From Hymenolepis diminuta (taxonomy: Eukaryota > Platyhelminthes > Cestoda > Cyclophyllidea > Hymenolepididae): a stretch of 64,000 bases of DNA. The DNA lies in NCBI GenBank assembly GCA_900708905.1, contig CAADRB010000032.1, positions 1,096,545 through 1,160,544 on the forward strand. Reading direction: 5' to 3'. Positions 25,508 to 39,612 of the stretch are shown piece after piece. The translations under genes were made by a program, and so were the position numbers. Within the stretch, counting starts at the first letter, position 1. Every line of letters begins with the position of its first letter. Below the pieces are notes generated by a model. It was not told where the DNA came from. It worked only from the letters and a program-made list of their open reading frames with translations, and did no database searches.

Positions 25508-26949
25508 TACATTAGTCCATTAACGTAAATAATCACTTAATCTTGAGGGAAGTTATAGGAAATAAGCATCTAAGTAAAGAGTTACTTAAAATAGGTAGTC
25601 CAGGTAATAAATGGGATAATTTTCAAAATCTCTGAAAATACTGACATTTAAGTAGTATACACGTATTCCTAATACAATAGAAAGGCTTGGAATAGCCTAT
25701 TGTCTATTCTTTCAGATTGGAAACTGGCCATAACATTTGCATGATTATAATTCCCAAGCCAGTTATAAGGGTGTACTTTCCAACACCCATTTTGGAATTG
25801 CATTCTGAAGACTAAAAAGAAATTAGACTTCACGAGCATCAAAGCCGAAATCTCTGATGTGGCGGATATGCAAATAGATCGTTAAACCAAATATACAATC
25901 GAGGCAAAATTAGGCAAATGATAGGCAGTTACAGCAGGGTTGTGGTTTATTGCAATTAAACACTAGAGAGTGATTCAGTGTTATGTGCTTGTGCGCCTCC
26001 AGGACTGATGGTTTCATGTTAGGTGATTATAGAAAGTTGTTGCTGTGGTATATTATGGCAAAGACAGCCAATAATGTAAAAGTATAAAACAGAAAAAGCA
26101 ATACTTTTTGCATTGTCTACGTTCAATTCAATGCGAGCCTATTAAAAGAACCTTCTGAGAAACCAGGTCCGTGTAGTGAAGAAGTCAAGATCTTTGATCC
26201 AATGGATTTAATCTTCATATCCAATAGTATCTTTATGACTATATATCCACTTGAATATGTCTTGAAAAAAGGATAATATTTATTATTTACCTCTTATCTG
26301 ATTAAAATATAAAATCAGATTTCTCATACCAAAACCTTTTGCGAGAAATTTTTATATGTATTGGGATTTGAAGCCTTAAAATAATGAGCGATAATCTTTA
26401 TTTAACTTCCTCTTAAACTCAAAGTTAGGTAATTAGTACACCTTTTCCGCGAGTTATGTTTTGATCCGAATTTCTTCTAAAATATGAGGCATCAAGTTAA
26501 AATTTCTCCGCTTTCTCCAACATACGCAGTCCTCAAATAATTTGTGAATTATTCTCCTCATTTTGAGAGCACATTTTAATTTCCATTATATATTTTTGCA
26601 TTCCCCCATAACTAAACAGAAGGACTATGTCGACATAATTACAAGTCTTGCCTGGAGACAGCTAGTCGTGCAGTTTTATTATCATTAAAAAGTAGCCTGT
26701 AATTTTGGCCTTTTTCCCCCTACTTAGTATCCTCAAAACGTTAAATAAGAAATATGTTGAAATTTTAAATTTTCAAGATATTTATTAATTTACAAGTCAT
26801 TTGCATCACAAGCCAAGCCGAACTTTGACAAATTTGATTACCCATGGAGTCCAAAAACAGGACTAGCCTAATGGTCTAGTTAATAATGGAACTGGGAAGA
26901 AGGGGTTGGGGGAGATCGAATAGAAAAATGAAATGATATTAATATGTCA

Positions 26950-27146
26950 AGTCCTACTTTATTTGAATTATAGAAGCATTGATTTGTCCATTTTTTCCCT
27001 AAGAAATATAATTCACAGTACAATATTCATATACTCCAAAATTCGGAATTCATTATTTAATCCCTGAGTACTTGGGTGAATTCATATCCGTGATATACAA
27101 AACTAGTTAGCGAATTGATTTAATTGAATGGTTGGTCGTGTGCCTT
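26950..27146 (+). repeat. Dispersed short repeat, long copy
   Basis: One of the longest copies. It begins with aagtcctactttatttgaat and agaagcattgatttgtcc, continues with cagtacaatattcatatac and cttgggtgaattcatatcc, and ends with taattgaatggttggtcg. The left part is shared with copies at 44030, 62484 and 33040, so the element is at least about 200 bp. Confidence 0.65.
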
Positions 27147-27667
27147 TAATATATTTAAATCTACTTTCGGCCAGGAACAGGCAGATAAGACTACCAAAAG
27201 TATATTAATCAACAAAGGCCACAAAAGAATTTGTTGAAGTAAGTATCAGTCATTTGATACATAAATCTATAATGTTTTATTAAAAAATCATCAGATTGTT
27301 TATAGTCCACAATATTGATTTTTTGGTTTAATTTAAACACCATTTAAGCATAATTATCTATGATTTTGACTACTTTCATACAAGCATCTGACTTTAATTG
27401 TCGTTGATGTTAATGTTATATTTTGTCGAATAAAATTTTTTTGAGTACAAGATTTGCTTTTATGCTATCCTTAATTGTCGTTTCTTTAGCATTCTTCCCC
27501 GAAATCCAAGTGTCCGGTTAATGTGCGAACGGATTCGTTCAAATACCGTGGGAACGCTATTCCATATTTGTTCCTAAATTCCAATTTACCAGTAAGAACT
27601 CATGGACAGATTATCGTATTTTAGTAGTGTTTCTGAAAGATATCGTCCTAGTAATCCAGACAAGTGT

Positions 27668-27681
27668 GTTAACCACTGGCA
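27668..27681 (-). other. tRNA-like A-box head
   Basis: The minus strand reads tgccagtggttaac, resembling the D-arm and A-box region of tRNA-Ser or tRNA-Leu (TGGCNNAGTGGTTAA). No convincing B box or acceptor stem follows. It could be a decayed tRNA-derived repeat or chance. Confidence 0.3.
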
Positions 27682-30600
27682 TATAATATGTCCGCTGATT
27701 CATATATCTAGAGCACATTATGCTCTTCAAATGAGCAGATGCACAGCCATAAGGATATAATTTACAGTAAGTGAAGGAAAATCTAGTTCATAGGACTGGG
27801 AATTCTATTTCTTCATTACTCATCCCACAGAATTGCTTGCTACCCTCTAGAATTAACATATGAAAAGGCTCGCCTTGAATTTGATGCCAAAATTACGGCT
27901 CTTGTTCTGATATGTGGTGTTTTAATCTATCTGAAATTAGGCAATTAAAGACCTTGATGATCATATACCTAAGAACAGTGAGCTCGTCTATAGATCGTAT
28001 GTATTGTATTCTTTTCTGCGGGCATTTGCATATACTCGGCATATGTACCAAATCCTTTCACTTTCACAAATACCCTTGATACAAATTGTTAAAGAATCTA
28101 TCAATTTAGCGTCCAGACAGTTCTACCGAAAAAAGCATGGACCGCTGATGATGCACAACAAACTTCTTGCCGCGAAACCTCCACTACTATCAGAGAAAAT
28201 ATGTATATAATTTCCTTAGATTTTGCGCAGGAGAAAACTAGAAACTGAGAAGCCTTGCCGTAGAAATACAGTTAAAATGATACAATACCTTAACTACTAC
28301 TGACTCTCCAATTATAGAAGGTAGGTAAATCAGAAATTTCTTACACAAAGGGTTAGCGTAGACAAAGCAGATATTAGGCAATAGTTCCGTGAAAATGTGG
28401 GATTTGAATACTGAATCGCAATAAAGAAGTTTATCTCTCGCTTATTACATTATCAGTTGAAGTTAAAGAATGTGGGAAAACGGGAAATCATCTGTTTGGA
28501 TGCTTGGTATCATCGACTATTCGCAAGGAACTGGCGAACTTTCCATCTATCAGCCGGCAGAATCCCTTGTCCTTTAATATCAACGTTCTTAGATTATAAA
28601 ATGGGGCCTCGAAGTCGCATGAAATCGCGCCATATAGAAGTTCACTAGAATGGGAAAAAGAATAATTAAATGCACGATGTGACACAGAAAAAGCGATTTT
28701 AGATAACCTCATAATTACATATTCCAGACAGAGTAGGGAGTTTGATTCTTTGATTTACCCCTCTTTATATATATCCCAGATATTGTTTGACGTAGTTTTA
28801 CCGTTCCTTTTGTTTAGATGCTCTCCAGGATTAAGAATGGCAACATTAATTTTCCTCTGCTTAGAACAAAAGTTGAATTTGAGAAAATTCTAGAATGACA
28901 TAATGTTGCCCATAAGATTTAATAAGATAGTATCTTCTACTTAATTATCCTTATGAACTAGGTGGATAGTGAAAGTATTTTTGATTAGGCGCATTCTGAT
29001 GGAACATTTTACTGATACCCAAGCAGCTATAATAACCTAATTACGTCTATGCTGGTCATAGAATTAGAAAAAAACACCTGATTTTCCCTCATGATAGGGT
29101 TGATCTTGCATAAAGCTAAGAGTACAAGAGAAAAACTTTTTTTGAATATGTTTCTACTTTCTTCAGTTTTGCTAATAATCTGCTCTCCTCTATAGGATAC
29201 CGTAGCCGACTCTTAGATTCCCTAAGACATGCCACTAGTTACAAACATGACCCGACAACACCACAATACAAAACGACCCAAACCATTATGTCAACACAGG
29301 ACGCATGTTTTCGTATCGATAGGTCGATTTGTATTGTTCGCCATTTTTAATCGTAATGCAAATAAATTCGAATAAAAGGGCATTAAAAGAATCAAGAATC
29401 AAAAGGTGGAAAATAAAGAATCTTACATATAAGAATTATTTTGGGGAAAATATTGTTTTCTTATATGTAACAATTTTAACCCCTCGATTTGTAGACTTCG
29501 AAGTGCTTGCTCTCTGATTGAGCATCACAGAAGAGATATTATTGATAAACTGCTACGATAACATATATTTTATATTCTGATCTTTTTAAATGCATGAAAA
29601 ATAGACGTTTTTAAAATTTGAAAGGAACATGAAGTTACAATTACATATGACAGAGTAAAATGATAATTTTCCATAATGGAGGCGCAAGTGTACACGTTGA
29701 ACGATAAAACAGTTTAATATGAACTAAAGGAAAGCGATCGAGTGGAAGTAGAAAACATTAAAAGATTATTACAGAATTTAATCTTTGACTTCAGGTTGTC
29801 CACTTTTAACGACTTAATTCACTGCTTCTCGTTCTAATGTCCCATTTTCCAAACTGCGTAATTTTTCCGTTTTCTGAGTGAATTCGTGTTCTTGGAGTTT
29901 AGAACTCGTTGACCCGTTTGTTATTTCAGACGTTTTTTTCAATTGCCAAGAAAATAACGGAGTGATAAGAGCCGTCTTGAATTTATTTATATATGAGCTA
30001 TGTAGGGGAATAAGGTTGATTGTTATTTAATTAATATATCCAGGTAGGCGAAGGCGTCAAGCAGTTTTCGCTTGGTACCATCTGACAATAAAGATGTGCA
30101 GGCAGTTCTTACGGTCTTGATGGAAAATAAATTTGGGTCAAAGAAGTACGGGCTACATCTGCGCGTTTTTTCTTATCTACGTGTGATCTAATATTGACGC
30201 TTGCCAATTTTAATTTGCATTCAAAGATAATATGGTACTAATTATAAGTAATTAGTTTCGTTGATATGACTTCTACTTTCCCTTCTCTTATCCTCTTACT
30301 TTCTGTATTAATTAAGTGTTAGTTCGCAACGTGAGGTGGATTCATTAGTCTTTCAATCACCGAATCAGGAAGTCACTGACAGCTCACCTAGCCAATCTGT
30401 CAATAGAATAATTAATTGAAGCTTGAATAAACGATCAACAATCATTATAAAGCATAAAGTACTGTTTTAGCCCCATCACTAGGGATAATAAAATGCTCTT
30501 TAATACAAGTTTTAAATCTCGAAATTTGGATATATTATTCCCATGTATTAACAAATAGCTTTTTTATCTCAAGGGATTTCATAAATCACTAATTTAGGAT

Positions 30601-30930
30601 AGGAGTCTTGTTAATCTAATGCTCTGCCTTGATTCTACGATTCTTTACAAGATGGAAAGAGGATAATAAATAGGGAAGAATACATAGGGTCCATTTAGTG
30701 TTAGATGAATCGATAATTTGCGTTAGGAGTTAACATTAAGAAAAGATGCCAAAATTCTAGGTGAGAATAAACTCAACATTTCCAATGGGCCTTATATTAG
30801 GGAATTCGAACACAAGATCGGTTGTAGAGAACTATATTAAGGTAAGGTAATTGGTTTTCCAATCCCATCTTAGAAAGTGCTTTTACAACATTCATCTTGG
30901 TCCAGGAGGTGACAATCATGAAGCCGATGA

Positions 30931-30948
30931 GGGACTTGAATTCTGCCA
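30931..30948 (+). repeat. 18-base block shared with 16744-16761
   Basis: The block gggacttgaattctgcca is present here on the plus strand and exactly, on the minus strand, at 16744-16761 inside GPD1 intron 4. Similarity fades into both flanks. It resembles a T-arm or B-box of a tRNA-derived repeat. A weaker match, atttgaattctgcc, occurs near 39375. Confidence 0.5.
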
Positions 30949-33039
30949 ATTTCTATATTAGCTAAAAGTGACCCGTGTGGTTGACCATTCTATTGACTAG
31001 TTGTGCAATGATAGGCATCGAAACCGTAACTTCTTTCATGTACCAGGACCCCGGTTTTTTGGTGAAGTTTGGCTCAGAGTACCGTTAAGCCAACTCATTA
31101 TGTTGATTCTGGACTCAAATACATCTGTGTTGATCTCTTTCATCAGCCTACACATCTGTTCTTTTTCGCTGTATTTTATATTGAATGACGAGTGATCTAA
31201 TTTTTAAAATTCTATTATGATAAAATTGTACCTCTAATAGAAGTACAGTAAAAATTACTGTGGAGTTTATAAACTTTTTTGTTTATTCTTGAACTGCATA
31301 CAAGTAAAATGAATTGTTTTTCCTAGGTTGGGACACTGAGACAGAATTGATTAATATACGCGATTCCTCTGCAGAGCATTCCTCAGGCTCCCTATTAATA
31401 GTTACAAAATATGATAATGTCAAGACAAATTATAATAATTTGATCCTCTTATACTCAGAAAATCTACGCAGAAATGGTTTCCAATTTTCTTTGTGAATTT
31501 AAATAATGTGTTATTGTGATGGCATCTAAATCCATGGATATAAAAATTAAGGACGAAAGAAAACCAAAAACTTCAGAGCGAATATTATGGCGGCTCCGGA
31601 CCCCTGAACATAATTCCTTTTAACCGAAATATTGTTTAACTAACCTATTTCTACAATCCATTTTAGCAGTTCTGTAGAAATAATTTCAATGAAGCTAAAA
31701 TTGTGGAAAATCGGTCATATATGTGTATATAAACTGTGTCAAACATCAAGTATAGTGATATCGCTGACAATATGCTGAAAAGAACACTACTGGGAGACTG
31801 ATCCTATGTCTATTTTTTCCCACTTTTATCGAGTTGTCGTATTTTTAGTTGTACTTTTACTGATGTGTCCCTCTGTCTTCCTGTATTAATCCATTTCGTG
31901 CCATTATGCACCGCACTACATCATTTATATTGCCGACAAATATTTGAACAGTACGCCATGACGAGATCGGGAGAGTACCTGTCTCAGAAGGGTAAAATAT
32001 GTGCTTTGAACGTGATCTAAGTTAGAAAATGTAGTCAATATTTCGGGTCACTTAGATTTATGCGTAATTGAATTATTTAGTTTTTACGTTCGACAAGTAA
32101 TCATTAGGATATTTGAATCCCCTCAATACTCAAGAAATCTGAGTAGTTGTTCTCATTCATTTAATTGCCTTGTAGAGGGCAGAAGATATCACACTGCAAT
32201 ATAAATCAAAATTTAATTTGCAGTATTGTATTAAATTTCGAAAGGGATCGCTATTCAATGATTAACTCCCATCATATGATTATTTACAGTTTGTCATTTA
32301 AAATATCCGTAATGGCTTGTCTATTCTGTGTTGTTGTGATAATACCTGATTAAACTGATTTCATATCCTAAAATTAGCCCTCATGTCAATTTTGTGATTC
32401 ATGAAATGAGATGATCAGTAAAAGGGGAGATGTACTACCCAACAGTCTAGGAATTGAGCATAGAGTTTGATAAAAGCATCTGACATTTTGACATACAAGA
32501 GACACTCTCTTATCTCTCACCCCCTTCCTACCCACGCCATTCCCCACTCCTGTTCCCTTCTCCTGGGTACGTGCAAAGAGGAGACATTAAGTGCTGAAAT
32601 AGAGGAGAACGAAAAAGAAGGCAAGTTGTTAACAGCATTCTTCAAGCATAACTCTACACTCCTGATTCATTGGGCCGTAAATCTAGTTTACGGTTGTCCG
32701 TTTTTGCTGAGATGAGTGATGTTCCCATCTCATGCTCGAGAGAATTTGGGGCTGCAGAGTAAAAATGTGAAATTCAATCTGATTTGCATTCGTGTCAAAA
32801 TATTATCTTTGCCATAAAGTAGGTGACTCCGAGTTAATGAAATTTTGTTAATCATTTTTTACTTAAAATCAGGACACAATAGACATTCTACAAATTTCAC
32901 CTTCTCCTCCACTCAGTAGATGTATTATTAGATTGATCAGATATCTTTATTTATTTCTGTTGCCTATGACAACGCAAAAACTCCTGAGTTTTAGTCATGA
33001 AGTGGTATCGAAGCAGGATATATAGTGAAATAGGAGGAA

Positions 33040-33222
33040 TTACTTATTTTAAATCTGGATGCACTGGATTGTTCACCTTCCCATTATTTCGCTGGGTAAC
33101 AACCAAGCATCCCAAAGCCCGATTTTCATGATTTGGTCCGCGTGTACCTGGGTGAGTTCATGTCCGCGATATTCAAAGCTTATTAACCAATTAATTTCAT
33201 TGAATTGTTGGTCTTGCTGCTT
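33040..33222 (+). repeat. Dispersed short repeat, long copy
   Basis: Contains catgatttggtccgcgtg, acctgggtgagttcatgtcc, gcgatattcaaagcttatta and tcattgaattgttggtcttg. This is one of the best-preserved cores. The left part (acttattttaaatctggatg, cactggattgttcacc) matches the copy at 26950. Confidence 0.65.
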
Positions 33223-33236
33223 TGGTTCATGTATAT

Positions 33237-33264
33237 ATTTGACACCTATTAGCAGGTGTCAAAT
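33237..33264. repeat. Perfect inverted repeat, 11-bp arms
   Basis: atttgacacct, a loop attagc, then aggtgtcaaat. It lies just beyond the right end of the dispersed repeat copy at 33040-33222. Confidence 0.85.
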
Positions 33265-34063
33265 GCACTTTAATCACAGCAAAACCCAATATAGTTTACT
33301 CAAAGTTAATCCTTAATAATAGTTTATAACTATCTATTTCATCTTTTTTATTTTTCTTCATATCATTTCCTTTATAATAATTTTTTCCAACTAAAATCTT
33401 AACTTACATCAATTGACCACTGTTTTGATAATGGAATAGGCACTATCTGTCACTTATGAAGTTTGCTTTCTTTCGCCATTAAATTTAAAACGACCTTTAA
33501 AAATAAATTAGAGACATGAGGTTACATTTCCTTTAAAGAGTTGATTACCAGCTAACGTCGAATAAGCCAAATCTTTTTTGCTATATAAAAAATGACGAAA
33601 TGTGTAGTTAATTGCTAGGAAAAAAGAAGAGATACTGGTCAAAACACCATTAAAATTCCATTTATGAAAGTCGAAAACTTCTTAATTTGCTCATAAAGGA
33701 TTGGAAATGTCTACTTCAAGTGTATGCTAAACAAGTGTTCTGGGAGAAAGAAGGAGAAATATGAGCGATGAATACTTCAAAGTCTTCTAATATTCACATT
33801 ATTGAACACCAACCACAACCGAAAGGGGTGTGTATAAGAAATATCATACCTGAACTATCGTTATCATGAACTATATGCTAATGAAAGCGAGATGAGAAGG
33901 TACTGGTGAAAAGATTACTAACCCAGATATGATTTGCTAACAGGAAGACTCCCATATGCAGTAAGTGAATGCGAGTTAGTTCATGTGGAAAAAATGTCTG
34001 TGGAATCATTTGATATACGTATCTGGCTATCCATCGATGAAGAAGGCGATAATAGGACAATAC

Positions 34064-34140
34064 AGGCCTGGCGAAACTTTACATTGTAAAGGTTGACCAG
34101 ATGATCCTGAAACCTAAGTGGGTCAGGATTCGCCAGGTTT
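34064..34140. other. Three-way-junction foldback, about 77 nt
   Basis: An outer stem pairs cctggcgaa (34067-34075) with ttcgccagg (34129-34137), and can extend by an A-T and two G-T pairs. Inside it are two hairpins: ctttac-att-gtaaag (34077-34091) and atcctga...tcaggat (34104-34129, sharing one base with the outer stem). Nested pairing of this kind is more than expected by chance, but no known RNA family is recognised. Confidence 0.5.
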
Positions 34141-35100
34141 TACGATTCTGTCTTACTGTCTATATTCCATCCTAAAACTGAACGATCATTACCTTCAAAT
34201 GCATTTGGATATTTCTCCATAATTAAAAGTTATGAAAAGTTTATGGTTTGCTTAGGGAAATAAATAAACAGCAAATACTCAAATGTAGGAAAATCTATAT
34301 TTTACCCTCCTTTTCCTCCTGTAATTTGTAATTCTGAACGTTGAATGTCCTCTAAGCAAACACCTATATTTGATCCAAAATATAATTTCAAATTAAAAAA
34401 TAATGCCAAAATTTTCAGCTCGATTCACTCGACGTATTTCCTTGGCTGGTTGATTTAGAATCTCAAATCTCTATCATCTGATCAACATCCGCTCCCTTTT
34501 TAATGAATTGAAGCACATTAGGGTTGCTTTTTCCACTAATATCAAAGTTGAGGTGCAGTACATCATCCGAAAAGTAGATCATTTCTCGCCCCGAAAAATT
34601 TTAATGCTTCCTGATTACTTGACGAAATGCACTCTTTAAATGGAAATGAACGATGGAGCACTTTGAAATTTCATGTAAATAAGAAGTAAAAGTTTAATAT
34701 TCAAAGATGCTTGCGCTTTTCTTGTTAAGTTCTACCTAATATTTTTGTTAAATAGATTTTCTTTATTTGAAAATTTTGATTAATCTTAATAAAACAAATT
34801 TCTATTGTCAATGGGTAAGTCCCACAAATATTTTAAAATTTCAAATTTATTTCAAAATTAATGTTTACGTAACATTTCATTAATAAACGAATTCTGACAT
34901 TTTAATTGTATGTTGAACTGCAAGCTGGATGTGTTGAGGCTTCAAATTGCATTTAACAATGGAAAATGGTAAACCTAGAGTTGGGTAAAAAGTGACAAAC
35001 ATTGTTAACTCTGACGTGAGTCCAAAATTTTGTTGTCTTAATCTAAGTTTATAATTTCCTCGACATTTTGCCGCGGACCCCGTTGCACTGAGAACTCCAG

Positions 35101-35126
35101 TGCCATAGTGGCTTAACTGAACTCCA
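35101..35126 (+). other. tRNA-like A-box head
   Basis: tgccatagtggcttaactga resembles the D-arm of tRNA-Ser or tRNA-Leu with a perturbed A box. No clear downstream B box is seen. Probably a relic or chance. Confidence 0.25.
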
Positions 35127-36080
35127 AGTCAATCAATATGGGGATGTTACTCTTGTCAAATCTCAACACATGTTCCCTTATTCTTTCGTTCCCAGACAAT
35201 CACCCAACACAATCAACTTCGTACACATTTCGTATGGAAATGAGATACTACAATATTTCATATCCCGGACTTGCTTTCCTTATAAATTAATACTCTGATA
35301 TAATACGAGACTTAAAATGGTTTAAAACGCTAGGTATTTAGGTATTTTTTTATTGTCAATGAAGAATATTTTTCTATGGAGGGAAGCATTTACAGATGGC
35401 GAACGCTATATAAGTCTTCAAAGCACTTACAATATTTAGCTAACAAAAACTTGACCCAAAGGGCAACTTTATACATACCTCTCAAAATTTTTCTCGATCT
35501 CACATTGGTTTAAGTGCTTCTTGAGTGTTTCGAGATTATATTTACACCTTAATACTCGTGTAAACTGAGTATAGTTCAGAGCATTCCATCTATCCCAGAC
35601 CAAAACGCCCCTGCTTGGTATTTATTATCGACTTTCATTTGAATCCACCTTGCGATGACTCAGCAAATATACCTGTGTTATTATTATAGACTATATTATA
35701 CATATATGCGAATTTTTATATGCAGTAGATAACGACTTTGTTTTCACGCTCCTCCTCTGTCTTTATCTTTTTGCAATATACTTTAGTCTACAAATTTGAT
35801 TTGGTAGGAGCTGTCTACTATTAAGCGTTAGAAATAAGAAAATACCTTTGCCTAACATAGTCGAACTCCCACACAATTAGAATGATAATTTAGGCCAAAT
35901 AAATATATCAAATCTTATTGAAATTGTGTTGATAATTAAGATATATGGAACATTAGGTTACTTAGTTGTAGTAATTTGGTTTAAATCGTCTCATCATTAG
36001 AACAAAACAATTCTGGTAAAATTACGAATAATTATCCACCCGGAAAAGTATACCTTTCCAGGTTCGGCTAAACAAAGCAA

Positions 36081-36096
36081 CTGCTGCTGCTGCTGT
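36081..36096. repeat. CTG microsatellite
   Basis: Five uninterrupted CTG units plus one base. They could encode Leu, Cys or Ala depending on frame, but no gene is supported around them. Confidence 0.9.
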
Positions 36097-37059
36097 TCGC
36101 GTGTCTGAAGTATCATCTGCCTCTTGATAAAGCAACCGTATATATTTATTTAGCCCTGGGCAAATAAACAACTCTCTTTTTTGGTCGAGCAAATACGATA
36201 CATTGTACAAATTTAAACGGTCGGCATTTAGAAGTTCAAAATAGCAGAATGAAAATATTGGGACAAATGCACTTGCTGCATTTGTAACAAATGAAAAACA
36301 CTGTTACCGCCAATTAGTAAAAATCTCCAAAGATATAAAGTATCCCATTGCTTACAAAACATGAAAAATTTCTGGATACGGACTATGAAATAGCTGATAA
36401 TGGAAATGCCAGGGATGCAGATACTTAAAAATGATGAAACAAAATATCTGTAAATTTAGACCAAGATGTTAGTGGCTTGCTCATTCTCTAATTGCATTTA
36501 GTTCATTTGAATGAAAGGTTTAGACAGAGGATACGTAAATTTCAACCTTAAAACAAGGATTTATAGACAACTTTATTTGCAGTTTTGATGTAGCTTTCCT
36601 TAAAAATTCCAATCCTTACGGTTTTGGGGGGAGTTCTTTCGGAACAAAGCCTTCAAATCAAATGGGTGAAAGTTGCAGTAACTGTTATTTTTCATTATTT
36701 GAGGTTAGTATTCGTTTGAATCTCCTTAATCTCAACCCAGTTCGTCTGCCTGATTGCAGAATAAACGTACACCGAATAGATGAAACTTGAAGATTGGGCG
36801 GTGACACCACTCAATTCTAGAGTAACAACATTCTTAAGTGGCATAATTTTTTTCTTTATGATAACAGAATGATACTTTTAGCACTCTGAAAGGCTTCAAC
36901 TATCCTTTTTCAATTGGCAGAAATAATCGAAACAACGAATAGAAGAGAGAGGCCTATTCCACATCTAAAGAATCCTGTTTCAGTCAAATTTTGGATACAT
37001 GAAGTTACATTATTTTGATTTATGTTCAATGTGATACGTAAAAATGTTCAAAACGCATT

Positions 37060-37115
37060 ATTTCAAGTCCTGATCTCTGGGTATCTGAGTGAGTTCAGAT
37101 CTTTTTTAGTGCTCG
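37060..37115 (+). repeat. Dispersed short repeat, truncated copy
   Basis: Only the central blocks are clear: tttcaagtcctgatctctgg and gtatctgagtgagttcagat. The right half is not recognisable. Confidence 0.4.
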
Positions 37116-39540
37116 GTCATGTTCGTCTGCTATATCTGTCTCCTCCAATGTTTTTAAGATAGGAAAGTTTGCTAAAGTTAAATTGAGTTAAGGAAGCTTC
37201 TTTACTACAACATTGATGCTGCAACTTATTTTGATTCATTCGCCGATTAGCTTAAAACCGAGTTCATACTTGAGTCTCTTAGTGTTCACCTGTGTTATTC
37301 CATTCCTCGTTATATGATCATATGATAGTTACCTTGGTGGCACGGTGATCTGTGTAAAATTGACCTTCTCCTGCAGTTAAGTCCATCTCGGTTGTCTATA
37401 TAAACACTAATAATTCACAAAATGGACTAAGATATGCCTTGTAGGAGTAGAAGCTATTGTTGATCAAGAGAGTGAATCACGTAAAGATGACTAATTTGTA
37501 GGGGCAGTCACTAGAGCTGACAGTCAGCAACAATATCCAACAGTTCTAAAAGTAGACCATAACAATTGTGTAGACTAACGTTTTTTGAACAAACCACAAT
37601 GAAGATTCAAGAGGGTAAAATGTTGAACTATGGGAAAGAGGAGAGAATTATAGGAATCAGTAACTGTTTGGTCGGCAGGTTCCCAAGTTTTTACAAAAGG
37701 GGTTTTTATATTATTACAAAAAGATGGTAGAGCATACAGAAGGACATCGCTGCGGTGAACTTGAGGTCACAAGATGTTGCCACGGTAACTTGGGATTATC
37801 GCTGAATTAAGTATCACTGTGAGGACAAGGTATAGGTCTCAGAGCTCAGTAGTGACTTAGATAAAAATATTTGAAACCCGTGGCGATTCATCTTTCAGGC
37901 TTATTAAAGATGCGTTCTCTCTGAGTCTCCTAGATATTTTGTACGTAGACCCTAAAACATTACGTTGTATACAACAGTATTCTTACAATTCTAATGAAAT
38001 ATAATTTCTCTCTCAATGATAAATTATTTGGTTGCAAATACTGCTACAAATAAGGAATGAATTATAAATATAGGAACTTTAGTTAATATTTGCCTTGATA
38101 CAACGTAACTGATCTATGCTTAGGCTATTACCACCCACTGAGAGACTGAAATGAATGGGAACAATTTGCCTTATTTGAGTAGCGATTCCTAATGAGCCTT
38201 ACCCAGAGAACGTAGATGAGCTAAAAGGAGAAAAATTGGAAGGCTATCCGTTTAGTACCATATTTGAATAAATTGGTTCACACCAATGGATAACGAATAC
38301 ACCTCCCTCCAAGTGATCTACCTATACAATACACGTAATCAGCTACATAAGAGATAACGATAATTCCTCTTGTAACAGTTTTCAAAAACTTATCTGACAG
38401 ATGACATCCAAGAGTCTCTTCTACTGAAATACTCACACTAAGATATGCCTTTTCTGATAAACTTTAACCAACTTAGCTGCCAATTTGTGTATCCAAAGCG
38501 CATCGGTAGGCGTCGTACTCTTAGTGCGACCCAGATTAGTTGACCATTACGATTCGACTTCCTATTTTACGATCTTTTCAGAAGTGTCATATTAGCTAAT
38601 AAGGCAAAATAATTTAGTAAATTTGGAGGTAAGGAAACCGGATAATAAGAGTTAGTCTCTAAAAGTGTCACGTATTTTGCAAACGATGAGAGAGTGCTTT
38701 TCGATTACCGGCAGCCATCTACAGGCTTCATTGCTTAGGAATTTCAAAGTCGCCTATTGGACTATTACTGAATTCATAAGAAGTAAAATTTCACTTTGTC
38801 CACCAAATAAACTTAGAGAGCCAGATAATTCTTAAGCTCTTCGTTTTATTTGTTAAAACCAGACACCCAGAGAGAGAATGGGAGACCTATTTATTGTAAC
38901 TAAACATAGATTTTTTCTATAGATGATCTCGGCATTAGCTTGAGATATTACTGAGCGTTATGTTGTATCACAATATTTGATCCTTCTTTATGGATTACGG
39001 CTTTCAGTTTTCCCTTCTGATCAAACAGTTGGGCATAAGATAAACAATCTACCCAAGGGTTTTTATCATTTGCCTTGACTTTGTATTGCTTTATAAAGGA
39101 AATTTTACTTAAATAAGCTCTGAATGCTAGGACGAAATCCCTCAACCACTCCTAAAATATTAAGTTAAAACTTAATTTTGAAATAAAGTAATGTATTTCA
39201 TATGATCAAGAATAACAAAAGATAAATAATTTTTCAATTAACATAGAAATATTTGGTCCATGCTAGTTGAAAATAATCGCATAAATATTTGGGCAGTGGA
39301 GCGGAGAGCGTCCTTTATGAACAGTACATAATTACACTCTTGCGTACTTTCTTTGGTCGGCAATCTCAAGATACATTTGAATTCTGCCGTGAGTTATTTA
39401 CTCGGGTAAATAAACATGTACGGTAAAGAAGCAGCGCCGCTTACATCAAAAAATAATTCCGCATATTGTTGGAGCATCAGAGTTCATCTTCATTATCTAC
39501 TCGTAGCTGTAAGAAGATAAAAATGAATTAATTCAGTTAA

Positions 39541-39612
39541 GTCACCTGATCTGCGTGGTCTGAATATCGCAGACACGTAATCACTCGAGAACTTAGGGAT
39601 CTAATCGTTGAA
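39541..39612 (-). repeat. Dispersed short repeat, minus-strand copy
   Basis: Read on the minus strand, it gives gattagatccctaagttctc, gagtgattacgtgtctgcg and atattcag, matching the core of the plus-strand copies. The reverse orientation shows that the family inserts on both strands. Confidence 0.5.
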
